Positions 32,673-43,318 of a stretch of DNA of 64,000 nucleotides are shown one piece after another (position 1 is the first letter of the stretch; the number at the start of each line of letters is the position of its first letter). Below the pieces are notes generated by a model. The model made no database searches and was not told the origin of the DNA. It saw only the letters and a program-made list of their open reading frames with translations. Source of the DNA: Viola odorata (lineage: Eukaryota; Streptophyta; Magnoliopsida; Malpighiales; Violaceae); contig OY829538.1 in the NCBI GenBank assembly GCA_963691705.1, forward strand, positions 29,904,836-29,968,835, in the 5' to 3' direction. The position numbers were made by a program, and so were the translations under genes.

Positions 32673-34378
32673 ACCAAAAGGGTATGATATGGGTCTCTTT
32701 CCTAAGGAGCGATTTGAGTGAGTATATGAACATCATTAATACTTATGTTTCTGATTATAAAGTTAATTTAATTGATGATGATTATATACAAGAGCCAAAG
32801 GCCAAGTTATATACCTTTGAAAACTACTTGCAAAAGCGCAAGCGGTTTGGTGTGTTAACTAGGCCGAGAGGTCTTACTTTCCCTAACACAAAATTATTTG
32901 AATCTTCACATATATTTATATTGTTTGATCATTCTGCCATATGTGAGATTTATGATAAAATTATGGGTAAGTCGACTGGACTTGAGGGAACTCTATTCAA
33001 GCGTGATCACTTATTTAGGTCACATGACCTTTTGCGAAATTTTGATGAATATGATGTGTTTGATAGTTGTTTGGTGAGTTATTGTAGTATGTTTGAAATT
33101 ACTAACTTAGTTTTAAGGAGTGTTATGTCTTTACATGATGTTTCTTTAAGTTTTGATAGTAATTTTAATGGAAAACCTTTTTTCGCAAAGTTGCTTGAGT
33201 TTTTACATAGATTTAATCCTTATGCTACTAATTCTGATTTTTATAGAACTTATAGTGATTATTTAGTTGAAACAAGGTCTATGTTTTGTATGCATAAAGG
33301 ATATTATAGCAAGCGTGAGCGCTTAATTTGGTTGTGTAGCTCGTTACAGAAATTGACTGTGTATTGGTCATATGATGATGGTTTGATACATCAATATAAC
33401 ACAACTATTACTAACGTACTATTTAAGGATGTTATGCTTTCACATCTTGTTCCTTTGAGTATTGTTAGTAATCATAGCAAGGAGTCACTTGGTGACTCGC
33501 GGATGGAATTGTGGAGGAGACTGAGCACGACAATGCTAACTTGGACACCTTGTCAACCACAATTGGGAGTTTCTAACCGCATGAATAAAAGAACGTTTGG
33601 TTCTGTATGGCATGTCTTTGTTTGTAAGTATATGTTTGCATGGGAAGAGCGTCTTCTGTTTGTTTTATTTACTTCCTACCTTATCACGCTTGCCATTATT
33701 TTTAGTCAGTTGGTGAAACTCGTGTGTTGTTTTACTCATATGACACCTTTCGGTTTCATGTTGTTGCTTTTGAGAGAGTTATTTAGTATAGGTGGCAGCA
33801 AGGGACAATCCAAGTGCTATGGTGTGGACAGCCTATGGACAATCCAACGCATTGCCCTATTCAAGGACATTACAGCCGAAATGGATCTACAAGGTTGGTA
33901 TGGCTCCATTCGTGATTACTTTGATATTTCTAACTTAAGGTTGTTGGATGCAGGTGATGAGGATGTTGCTGATCTGGATTTAAGGGCGAATCCTTCTCAA
34001 GATGGAGGGGATGATACGATCCTGAGAGCCACAGGCCCGATCACCCGCTCAAGGTCCCGAACTAGTCCTACCCGCTCAAGGTCCCGAACCAGCCCTACCC
34101 GCTCAAGGACCCTAGTCAACCCTTGGAAGAACAGATTCAATAAAAGATCCAGAATATATACAAGACCTATTGGAGTCTTCGGAAGTCTGTGTCCAAATTT
34201 CAGAGCATTTGGACCAGTAGATCTCAAGGAGATTCGAGATGACAATCTCGCACACAGCAGTTCTGGGTGCAGACGCAACAGGCAACGTCGTCGGAGCCTA
34301 ACTGGCGCTGTACAAGTCCAAATCGTGCGATCGACCATGTTTAAGAAACTTCAGGATATTATCTTTCATTTGGGATAG
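32363..34378 (+). CDS. 671-codon ORF of unknown function in the non-autonomous element
   Basis: An uninterrupted plus-strand frame follows gag and runs through the polypurine tract into the 3' LTR. Residues 1-110 carry the duplicated 'EKPLTLPPRRGKEPCAS' segment. Residues about 110-545 are Tyr/Phe/Leu/Asp-rich with no polymerase, integrase or protease motif. A hydrophobic stretch at about 431-475 ('LLFVLFTSYLITLAIIF', 'GFMLLLLREL') could be membrane-associated. Around residue 545 'LDLRANPSQDGGDD' appears, and the LTR-encoded tail begins 'GPITRSRSRTSPTRS', as at the end of pol in related gypsy elements. I do not recognise the central domain. It could be degenerate pol that happens to stay open, a captured gene, or a cis-acting filler. 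Confidence 0.5.
   Translation: MFYLVLFSLNVQNKIRLLPEEKPLTLPPRRGKEPCASVVPILAKPRPLRLDLFNPNPFVSFTLVVHSYDQNRSRLLEEEKPLTLPPRRGKEPCASRVPSLAKPNQKGMIWVSFLRSDLSEYMNIINTYVSDYKVNLIDDDYIQEPKAKLYTFENYLQKRKRFGVLTRPRGLTFPNTKLFESSHIFILFDHSAICEIYDKIMGKSTGLEGTLFKRDHLFRSHDLLRNFDEYDVFDSCLVSYCSMFEITNLVLRSVMSLHDVSLSFDSNFNGKPFFAKLLEFLHRFNPYATNSDFYRTYSDYLVETRSMFCMHKGYYSKRERLIWLCSSLQKLTVYWSYDDGLIHQYNTTITNVLFKDVMLSHLVPLSIVSNHSKESLGDSRMELWRRLSTTMLTWTPCQPQLGVSNRMNKRTFGSVWHVFVCKYMFAWEERLLFVLFTSYLITLAIIFSQLVKLVCCFTHMTPFGFMLLLLRELFSIGGSKGQSKCYGVDSLWTIQRIALFKDITAEMDLQGWYGSIRDYFDISNLRLLDAGDEDVADLDLRANPSQDGGDDTILRATGPITRSRSRTSPTRSRSRTSPTRSRTLVNPWKNRFNKRSRIYTRPIGVFGSLCPNFRAFGPVDLKEIRDDNLAHSSSGCRRNRQRRRSLTGAVQVQIVRSTMFKKLQDIIFHLG
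33999..34011 (+). promoter_or_regulatory. Polypurine tract of the non-autonomous element
   Basis: AAGATGGAGGGGA directly precedes the 3' LTR TG at 34012. Confidence 0.75.
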
Positions 34379-35037
34379 GTTTCAGCCCATTTGGCCAAGT
34401 GGTTTAAAAGTAATCAAAGTCGACATTATGGTGCGCAGTCTGTGCGCGAGACAACACACAACTTGAAGTTTCGGCCCAAACCTTGGCCCGATGATGGAGA
34501 ACTCGACATGAGCTGCTAGAATGTATTTAATTATATTTATATTTACTTTAATTAAGTTATTTTAGGGTTTCGGATTCTATTTGGAAGAGTGGCTTGTTGC
34601 CATTTTCGTTTGAGACAATATTTAGAAACTACTTTAGTTTCCTTTTCGGAATTAGGGTTTAGTGCATCCTTAAAAAGGAGCCGCCCACTTTGTATTCAGC
34701 AAGACTTTGATTATTGATTATTGAAAGCATATTGCTTTGGATCTTTATCCACTTGTTCTTGATGAACCTTGCAACTAATTGAGTTTCGTGCATTCGATTA
34801 GCTTGTCAAGTAAAACTTGAAAGCACCTTTCATTGAGTCATCCATTCTTTGGATTGCCAAGCATTGCGATTTGGAGATTCAATGGTTTGACGCAAGAACC
34901 TCAAGGGATTCTGCGTGGAGTGCCAAGCATTGCGACTTGGAGATTCACGTGTCTTCTTCGAGTTATTTTCCGCATTGAAAGCCACGTCGTCGGACAACGA
35001 TCTAAGGAAAGCGTTCTAGCCTATAAGGAACGCATCA
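34012..35037 (+). repeat. 3' LTR of the non-autonomous element
   Basis: 1026 bp, same ends and same internal 28-bp repeats as the 5' LTR, with scattered single-base differences. It is followed by the target copy CCTAG. Confidence 0.9.
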
Positions 35038-35042
35038 CCTAG

Positions 35043-36676
35043 TGGTCGTAAGGCCTAGAGAGTGCACTAGGAGTGCGCTTGCTATATCCGCACAACTCCC
35101 ATTGTCAATGATAATGGACATAACCATCCCATTGGCCATTCCTCTAGTGTGGAATAAATATTCCCTTTGGGCAATAGAGGCGTCATCCTCCCTCCCTTTT
35201 ATACTCAAGCTCCTCCTTACTACTAGGAATTTGGGCACCTCAACGTGATCATACTCGTCACAATCCTCACTCGCGGACTCTTCATCCCCCCCAACATTCC
35301 TTAGTCCGAACCTCTTCTTCCTCCTCATCTTCGCTCACCAACTCTCCACTTTCTCGCATCACCATTGCTCTTCTATTGGGGTATTCGGCCCGCATGTGCC
35401 CATTTCCTCCACACTTGAAATAAGCTATGTCTCTAGTGGGAGTCCTCACGGGTGGGTTGGTTGGGGTGGTGTTTGGTATCGGCTTTGGTGAAAAGGTGTT
35501 TGGTTGGGTAATTGGCTTGGGTGGAAAGGTGCGGTTGGTGTTTGGTGTCGTGATGGGGGTCTTGCTAGGATTTTTCCAAGGCCGCTTGATGGTGGAAGAA
35601 GGAGTAGAGGATTGAGTAGACAAGTGAGTTGAAGTTTTCAGTTTATGACTTACTTGTCTCTCAATTTTCAACGCCAAGTGGAACATCTCGTCCAACGTCT
35701 CATAAGTTTGGAAGTCAAGCGGGTCCGCAATCTCCTTGTGAAGCCCTCCCAAGAACAGGGCTATGGTGGCTTCCACCCCTTCGCGGATACCCGCCCTCAT
35801 GAGGCAAGTCAACAACTCATGGTAGTACTCGCTAACACTCTTAGACCCTTGGTGTAGGCGTTGAAGGTGTCGGTGTAAGTCTCTTGTGTAGTAGGGTGGC
35901 ACAAACCGGTGCCTCATTTCAAATATCAACTCCCCCCAATCGGCTATGGGTGCTCTCCCCTCAAGTCTCCTATTGGCCACTATGCGATCCCACCAATGAA
36001 TGGCAAATCCCGTGAACTCAACAACGGCCAACTTGACTTTCTTCTCTTCGGAGTAGTTGTAGCACGCGAAAACCCTCTCCATCTTGTTTTCCCAATCAAG
36101 GTGCCCTTCGAGGCGGAATGTAGTCATTGACTTGGTGGAGAGGTATGTTGGGATGGGTATTTCGTGGGGGGTTGTGTGGTGTTTAGGTAGTGTCTAGGCT
36201 CTTGTGGTGTTGCGGTGTAGTGGTTGTATTGGGGTGGTGCCGAGTGGTGGTCTAGGGCAAGGAGATGTGTGTCGCAAGGGTGGATCTTTCGGCAACCCTT
36301 CCTCTTCACTCGGGTAGTTCTCTTCGGCCTCTCCTTCCTCGTGTGTGGTGTGAGAGGGAAACCCATAGTAGTCCACATCGGTCGGATTTTTAGGTCGAGT
36401 CCTTTAGTGGTATTGGATGAAGGGTTGTTTGTGGGGTTCTCGGTGGCTTGGATGTGGTAGGGTGGCCGGCCTTGGATTGAGGGCTGCGAGGGCATCCAAT
36501 ATGGCCCGGTTGGTTTGCTCTTGGTGTGCCCATTGTTCGGCCATTTGGGCAGTGAAGCTAGCCACGGTCGGGCTAGGCGCGACTTCCTCCTCGAGCTCCC
36601 TTTCCTCAAATCTTCCCACATGAACCGACTCGTTGGAGTCCCCACCGGATGGAATGTGACTAGGTAACATGATCAA
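35043..36676 (-). pseudogene. gypsy gag-protease region, copy A
   Basis: The gag start (36676) reads MIMLPSHIPSGGDSNESVHV, with 'AQMAEQWAHQEQTNRAILDA'. A Pro/His/Thr-rich stretch in shifted frames follows (36370-36130), then the capsid (36127-35300: 'EEKKVKLAVVEFTGFAIHWW', 'RFVPPYYTRDLHRHLQRLHQ', 'SVSEYYHELLTCLMRAG') and a CCHC-like knuckle 'YFKCGGNGHMRAEYPNR'. The protease side has 'SIIIDNGSCADIASALLV'. It shares its frame breaks with the copy at 56769-58408, so it was already dead when duplicated. A further single-base shift at about 35285 is specific to this copy. Confidence 0.9.
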
Positions 36677-36960
36677 AAGTACCTACAAAATGAACAAATG
36701 CAAGTGTATATATAAAAGGTTAGTACCCTCCCTCTCGTGTTTTTCTCTTGTGTTTTTCTCCTCTCTAATGTTCTCCCCCTTTTCACTCTATTTTACTCTC
36801 AAGCCTCGCCCCTTAGTCCAACTTGACTCTACGAAATCAAAGGAAGGCACGGAAGACACAAGGAAAATAAGGGAAAGAAAGGAAGGCACGGAAGGTCTAG
36901 GGTTGCGCACGAAATGTGTAATGATGCTCAACAACTAGACCTAGAACAGAAGTAGTGTGA
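36677..36960 (-). other. gypsy 5' leader, copy A
   Basis: No gene. This is the leader between gag and the Tat LTR insertion point and is nearly identical to 58409-58700. GAAAC at 36961-36965 is the left Tat target copy. Confidence 0.75.
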
Positions 36961-36965
36961 GAAAC

Positions 36966-39900
36966 TGCCGCACACCCTTTTTCGTTGAAAATGAGTTTAA
37001 GGTTTGGGACGGATGCTAAGCATAAATGGATGCTTCGCATAATACAATGAAGTCGCCACCCTAATTTTCTAAGGTTTAGGGAACCTAAGCGTCATGGCAT
37101 AAAAAAGTAAAAAAACTAAGGCACAATGGTCTAAACCAAAGAACGATGGTTCGAGGTCGTATTATGGACTTGGGAAGGTGTTAGGCACCCAAGTCACATC
37201 CTTACAAGGTTACCGGTAAAAAGGTGTTTGAAAACAGTTTTGATATACAAAGATTTGTTTAAAGATCGAAGCATGTCAACCTCTTCTTCCCACGAACTCA
37301 AGTCACTTTCCAATCATTTGCATAGGCCAATGATTGAATCATGTCAACAGAGTTCGCTTACCGAATTGGGACACTTTCCTATCATTTAAACATTTTTGAC
37401 GTGATTTGGCCCTCAAAGGTGACGTTACATCTTAGCATTTTTCGTAGGGACATGTTATTTCCGTTTGGGTCAGAGGGATGGGGTTACCATTTTGTCTCTA
37501 TGCTAGAGCGGACGTTCCCCCCTTTTCATCGAGCCATGCATGACTTAGTTACTACGTGATCTATCATGGTTGAAACTAGCAAAGTACATTTTTATGAATG
37601 CACATAGGTTGGTATGGCCTTTGGAGCCATCATGCGTATCACTTAACAAGAAAACAATTAATCTCATGGTAATTAAATGCGAGTGACGTAAACATGTAGG
37701 CATGTGGGTTGATTTTAATTGCTAACAATTCTATATGTCATGTATACGATTTGGTGGTTCTAGCATTTCCTAAGTGGTCATGTATATGATAAGGTTAAGG
37801 CTTTGGACCTTCGTGTGAACATACAAGGAAATGTTTAAGGTAATCTTACTTTTTGGACGAACCCCGATCGACGACAATTGACATAAATATTTTAGGTATA
37901 CAAACATGCACGATTTAACTACTTAGCTAATTATTACAAACCACAATCCAAAATAATAACTATTTATCTAATTATTACAAATTGGAGGTCGGAATAACTA
38001 TCTAACTAATTATTACAACAAGTGAAAATGGGTAATTAATTATTACAACAAGTTTAGCAATTAATTATTACCTCATTTATGCAATTAAAAGTAATTGATG
38101 ATTAATTATCGCAACGAATACATGGAAATGAAGACCTATAATTTCTAATGGGTCGGGCTAGGCCCATACTTGGATTCCTAATTTTGGTAAACATGCATGC
38201 AAATAACATTTACGGAAATCATTTAAATTAAATAAAAGAACGGTAAAACGTACTTTTGTGCGAGGATTTAAAGTTTTTTTACCTACAAAGCGAGAGTGTT
38301 AGCGAAGGTTTGAAAATAAATAAATAATAAAGAGCGCATGCAATATTCATTTTTTTTGACGAATAAATGTTTAAATAAACACGAAGAAAAAAATAAGCAA
38401 TTTATTTCATGCCAAACAAATAAATAATTAGACATAAGAAATAAGTAAACAATTAATTAGACATGGCAAGCAAGTAATCAATTAGTTCATTTATTTCATA
38501 TGAGCAATCTTAAACATGGCATAATTAATATTCGATTTATTTATAACATGCAAGCATATTAATTATTTCACAATAATTTAAACTTGGCATAAACACATTA
38601 TTATCATACGAACATACGAATATTTCATATGACTCAAGCAATGCGTAAAAAAAACATACAAATAATCCATACGATTTAAATATATCATTTAACATACGAA
38701 CATGTTAATGTCATTAAACCTAAAAAATAAAAAGCATACGAACGTTTTACGCAATTTAACATATTATAAGAGCATACGAACATTTTAATTAATTTGAACA
38801 TATTATAAAATCATACGAACATTTTACACTTTTTACGAAAAAATGAGTGGGTCCCACATTCGAATTTTGGACATTAAAAAAATGGGCTTGGCCTAAGCCA
38901 AGCCCAAGTTTTAATTTACATACATGGGCTAGGCATTAAAGGAAAGGAAATGGGAACGGATGGGCTTGGCTTAAGCCAAGGCCCATCCGTGGCAATTAAT
39001 TAAAAGGAAAAGGAAGGGACGGGCTTGGCCCGTCACCTTTCCTTGAAGAACAGCAGCCATGCTGCACTATTCTTCTTCTCCATTATCAGCCACCATGGCC
39101 GGCCACCATGAGGTTACAACATGCTTAAAATCAACCCGAAATGACTCAAACAAATCAAGTAACATAGCAGCAAATTAATTCCACGAAAACAGCAAGCATG
39201 GGGGACAAGAATAGTGGCCAATTTTCCATGGAATAATGAGCCATTTAACATGCATTTTTGTGATTAATTAGCTAGAGCAAGCAAGTAATTAAATTGAGGC
39301 AAGGGAGATGTAATTAGCATATAAACTAAGCATGTGAGTCAAGTTTAAGCCATTAAATCATGCATTATATACAAAAACGAAAATTAAAGAGAGTTTAAAG
39401 GGAGAGGGAGCTTACTGTCCAGGAGAGCCTTTTTTGCTAAGAAGGATGAGCAAGAGATGGGGATTAAGAGGAGATTTTGGTGCCCTTTCCTTGTTGATAA
39501 TTGCTTGTTATTTATAGAGGGAAGTGGAGTCGGTTTGGAGGCAAAGGCTTGGCTGCAAATGGTCTGGAAAGGTGGAAAGGTGAACAGTGGCCGGAGTGGA
39601 GGCCAAGTTTGGGTTTGTGTGGCCTTGGATCACTGATGGGAGGTTTTGTGATGATCACAGTAGAGTCTGGGAGCTAGCTGGGAAGAAAGGAGAGGCAATT
39701 TGGATATTTCATGCATTAATTGTCATTAATGCATGAAATTGGACACGAACGAGATATTTTCGTACGAGCAAAATCGTACGAAAGCGAAAATAAATCCGAG
39801 CCGAGGAACCCACGACGTGTAGAAAAATAAGACAAGAAAACTAGTGTACAGTAAATAAACGAGAAGTTTGAGTTAACGTATTTATTTTCTCCTTCGGAAA

Positions 39901-40407
39901 TGTCAAAACGTTTGAACGCAAAATAAATGTTCTTACGACAAAAATTGAACGAAACTGAACGAGGTGGCGTGAAAGAGAAAAATAGTACGTAATTATCAAT
40001 TAAAGAAGTTACGCGTTCGAGCGACGGTCCGAGAAAACTTACTCGGGACCGAGAAAAGTTCGCGTGAAGACAATCGAAAAATACGAAAAATTAAAAAGAC
40101 ACGAAACGACACGGAATATTAAACAAACTAGCCTAGGACCAAAAATCAACGGAAATTTGACCCTGACGAGCAATTAAATGTGGTAAACGTAAAAATACAA
40201 AAATGTGTTGACGAAAATCGAAAAATACATTTTTAGTCGAAAATACGGGAAAAATATGAAAAATTCAAAAGACGTGAAACGGTGTGAAATATTAAAACAA
40301 ATAGTCCATGATCAAAAATCGATTGAAATTTGACGTAAACAGGCTATTAATGCGACATGCAATAAAATGAAAAAATTATGACGTAAGTCAAAATTCGGGT
40401 AGCAACA
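36966..40407 (-). repeat. 3' LTR of the Tat element
   Basis: 3442 bp, TGCCGC...GCAACA. It is about 98% similar by eye to 58706-62161. Small differences include a 24-bp unit present once here and twice at 59766-59790 in the other copy. On the minus strand a TATAAATA box lies at 39509-39516. No coding frame is supported. The long AT-rich interior (37600-39400) holds repeated CATACGAAC and TTAATTATTACAA motifs. Confidence 0.9.
39509..39516 (-). promoter_or_regulatory. TATA box of the Tat LTR
   Basis: TATAAATA on the minus strand is flanked by a CCTC context. The same box is conserved at 61263-61270 in the other LTR copy. It is the likely LTR promoter. Confidence 0.55.
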
Positions 40408-40425
40408 GTTGCCCCCTCTTTACTG
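40408..40425 (-). promoter_or_regulatory. Polypurine tract of the Tat element
   Basis: On the minus strand CAGTAAAGAGGGGGCAAC directly abuts the LTR. Confidence 0.75.
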
Positions 40426-40441
40426 TCTAGTTAAAAAAATA

Positions 40442-42447
40442 CTCCCTCCGTCCATTTTTAATGGACGCGAGGGAGTCTTTACGTTGTCCATTATTAATGG
40501 ACGCCTTCGGGCATAATGACCAAAAAGCCCTCAACGTTATTGAGTGAAGGCTGAGTCACACATGGGCAAAATTGGCAAGGCAGTGGAAAGAAGGGGACAC
40601 GGGTTCTGCACACACAGACTCAAGATCCACTCTCTCTCTCCTCAACACCCATCGCTCTCCTTCTCCCAAATTTCTTCCACCAAGACCCATCCCTTCAAAG
40701 ATCTAGTGAACCTGCGACACCAATTTCTGCTTCTTCTTCACCAAATCCTCACTCTCCTCTTCTCCTTCCCTTTCCCTCACCTCCAATTTCAATTCCCCCA
40801 ACATCTTCCCCACTGTTTCCTCCTGTGTCCCCACCGGCACATACTCCTTCTTACTCCCTCCTCCGTGACCGCCGTGTAGCTGTTGCATATGCGCGCTCGC
40901 CGTTATGTCGACTAGTAGGGCAAGCGCAACTCCGATCAGAGTCACTAGTCCGACAAACGGGAAATTCTTCCAAGGACGCTGCGACGCCACGCGGCAGTCG
41001 GCAAGAGAGTCGTAGGCGTCGGGGAGGACATGGACTAGTGAGGTGGAGAATCACCCCTGCCGCGAAGCACTTGATTATTAGAGTTGTCTTGTCGTAAACG
41101 GATTTACCTTGGAAATAACGGCCTCTTGGTATCTCTCTCCCCTTCTTCCTTTTCTCTTATTGATGATATCATGCTCAATTCTTATTGCTTTTTCCTTGAT
41201 GGGCAATGGATGTTTTTGGGTTTTTCGATTGTGTTAGTTTTCTGCCTTAGATATGTTAATGGGTTTCAGAAGGTTTTTTGTTTCTTTGTCTCCTTGTTTG
41301 TTTGTTAAAGCTAGTTACTTACGTTTGTTTGTTTCTGCTATTTACATTACTAATTGAATTTGTTGGTAAGAATTTTGTTTACTGTGTAACCGAAATTACC
41401 TTGGAATTTCTGTTGTGAACTCTGTGTCTAGACAAATCCTGAATCTGGCCTTGCATTGAATGCTTTAGTATCCAAGTATTTTGAATTTTGTATTCTTTCA
41501 TCAAGGAAGTTATGTGGATTTGTTAAGGCTTAAGTTGTTACAACAAAGTAATCCGGAGGCTGGTATTAACTGCAACATCTGGTATTAGCATACAATCTAG
41601 GATTTCATTTCCTTACTTCTACAAAGAAATTTATTAATTTCTATCAAAAATTGTCTACACTTTTACACTCCGGTGCCCCTTACTCTGTGTACACTATACT
41701 CAAAAGCAGTTTAGCTCACCATGTAGCTGAATTCAGCTCAGTAGTTTGATTAGCTGCCCCTGCAGCATTTTAAAGTGGGTGTATGGCTGTATGTATCTAT
41801 GTCCTTGCCAAATGGGTGTTGTATCTTTTATTGGTGTATGTTCATCTCAATGTTGGGTTGATTTCTTTGACATTCCAAACTCATTATTTTTCCCAATTTT
41901 CCAGTTGGCTTGTACTTTTAATCAGTAAATTCCACATCTTTGTTCAATAATCAGTTGTAGTTTCATAAATTTTAACTTTATTTTTTTACCACGCTCCTCA
42001 TCTAAATCTCAGTAATTGTGGCTGTGTATGATCCTTGAGGTTTTGTTCGTTTTGCTTCATACTTTAGGAATTCAAGTAGCTTCCATTTGCTTCATACTTT
42101 AGGAATGCAAGTAATAATTGATTTGGTAGTTTGAATTTCTGGGTTGTATGCTTAACTGTTGAAATTAGGGTTTTATGTTTCCTTTGTGGAACTGTTGTGA
42201 TGGTTTAGGATTTCAGTTTGTGTTTGATGCCATTTTAAAAAAAAAAAAACAATGTCATTTTTCTTCTTTCACGTGAATAGCCTTACAATATCACAATGGG
42301 TCGTGCTGCACAGTGCAAGCCCATGCGGGAAAGGAAATTGTTTTGTCTGTGGAGCCCACAGACAAAACAGAGGTGCAGCTGACTCTGTCAGCTGCCTTAA
42401 AAATGATGAAACACTCCCTCGCGTCCATTAAAAATGGACGGAGGGAG
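40442..42447. mobile_element. 2-kb Stowaway-type element with captured ZIP gene fragment
   Basis: Perfect 35-bp inverted termini begin CTCCCTCCGTCCATTTTTAA, with TA on both sides (40440-40441 and 42448-42449). Each terminus is itself a hairpin, because GTCCATT is mirrored by AATGGAC. These are Stowaway (Tc1/mariner) hallmarks, but 2006 bp is far longer than a normal MITE. There is no transposase. The left third contains an exon of a ZIP metal transporter on the minus strand. The rest (41100-42300) is T-rich, intron- or UTR-like. It sits 34 bp inside the Tat element next to the polypurine tract. Confidence 0.85.
40703..41093 (-). pseudogene. Captured ZIP-family metal transporter fragment
   Basis: The minus strand reads '[12 protein letters not shown]', then after a one-base frameshift near 41045 '[19 protein letters not shown]', '[19 protein letters not shown]' and a His-rich stretch '[12 protein letters not shown]', then '[10 protein letters not shown]'. 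This is TM2-TM3 and the variable His-rich cytosolic loop of a plant ZIP (zinc/iron) transporter. It covers about a third of the protein. The metal-site helices TM4-TM5 are absent, so it is non-functional. Confidence 0.82.
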
Positions 42448-42544
42448 TACAGTGTAACTGAGATTTTTGATTAGCAGTAAAGACGGTTGCCCCAAGTCTT
42501 TACCATGTTTTGAATACATCCTAAGTAGTTGAGGTGGGGGGGTT

Positions 42545-43318
42545 TATGCTAAAGAGAGGAGTAGTAATTATGCAGAAAAGTAGTCGCTCAAGGAGGAGTA
42601 GTTTAGATATAATATGCAGAAAAGTAGTCACTCAAGGAGGAGTTTTTTAGATAGACAGGAATTTAAGACATGAAAGTAGTCGCTCAAGGAGGAGTATTAT
42701 AGATATAGTATGCAGGAAAGTAGTCGCTCAAGGAGGAGTAGATTAGATAGACAGGAATTTAAGACAGGAAAGTAGTCGCTCAAGGAGGAGTAGATTAGAT
42801 ATAGTATGCAGGAAAGTAGTCGCTCAAGGAGGAGTAGATTAGATAGACAGGAATTTAAGATAGGAAAGTAGTCGCTCAAGGAGGAGTATTTTAGATATAG
42901 TATGCAGGAAAGTAGTCGCTCAAGGAGGAGTAGATTAGATAGACAGGAATTTAAGACAGGAAAGTAGTCGCTCAAGGAGGAGTATTTTAGATATAGTATG
43001 CAGGAAAGTAGTCGCTCAAGGAGGAGTATTTTAGATATAGTATGCAGGAAAGTAGTCGCTCAAGGAGGAGTAGATTAGATAGACAGGAATTTAAGACAGG
43101 AAAGTAGTCGCTCAAGGAGGAGTATTTTAGATATAGTATGCAGGAAAGTAGTCGCTCAAGGAGGAGTAGATTAGATAGATAGGAATTTAAGACAGGAAAG
43201 TAGTTGCTCAAGGAGGAGTATTTTAGATATAGTATGCAGGAAAGTAGTCGCTCAAGGAGGAGTAGATTAGATAGACAGGAATTTAAGACAGGAAAGTAGT
43301 CGCTCAAGGAGGAGTAAT
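42545..43318. repeat. Minisatellite with alternating 44- and 52-bp units
   Basis: About 15 copies of a core AGTAGTCGCTCAAGGAGGAG are followed alternately by a TATTTTAGATATAGTATGCAGG tail (44-bp unit) or a TAGATTAGATAGACAGG-type tail (52-bp unit). The dominant higher period is 96 bp. It lies between the Stowaway-type element and the 3' end of Tat pol. Long open frames on the minus strand are an artefact of the unit length. Confidence 0.9.

Larger units (their letters stand above)
28434..35037 (+). mobile_element. Non-autonomous LTR retrotransposon (gag-only type)
   Basis: Two LTRs of equal length (1026 bp; 28434-29459 and 34012-35037), both beginning TGATACGATC and ending CGCATCA, are flanked by the 5-bp target copies CCTAG. 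A primer-site-like TGGTAGCGGAGC lies at 29462-29473 and a polypurine tract at 33999-34011, so the element is on the plus strand. The interior has gag pieces and a 671-codon open frame but no reverse transcriptase or integrase. The uninterrupted empty site is preserved in the second copy of the host sequence at 56757-56775. The LTRs look nearly identical, so the insertion is recent. Confidence 0.9.

Noticed and set aside
35427..36460. Plus-strand frames opposite gypsy gag
   Set aside because: They are shadows of the minus-strand gag, with Gly/Val/Trp-rich translation typical of the antisense of Pro/Thr-rich coding DNA.
42697..43307. Repetitive Leu/Ser/Tyr-rich proteins on the minus strand
   Set aside because: The frame stays open because the minisatellite unit pair is a multiple of three. 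There is no start context or homology.
42545..43318. CRISPR-like regular repeats
   Set aside because: The spacers are also repeated, the DNA is eukaryotic and no cas genes exist. It is a minisatellite.
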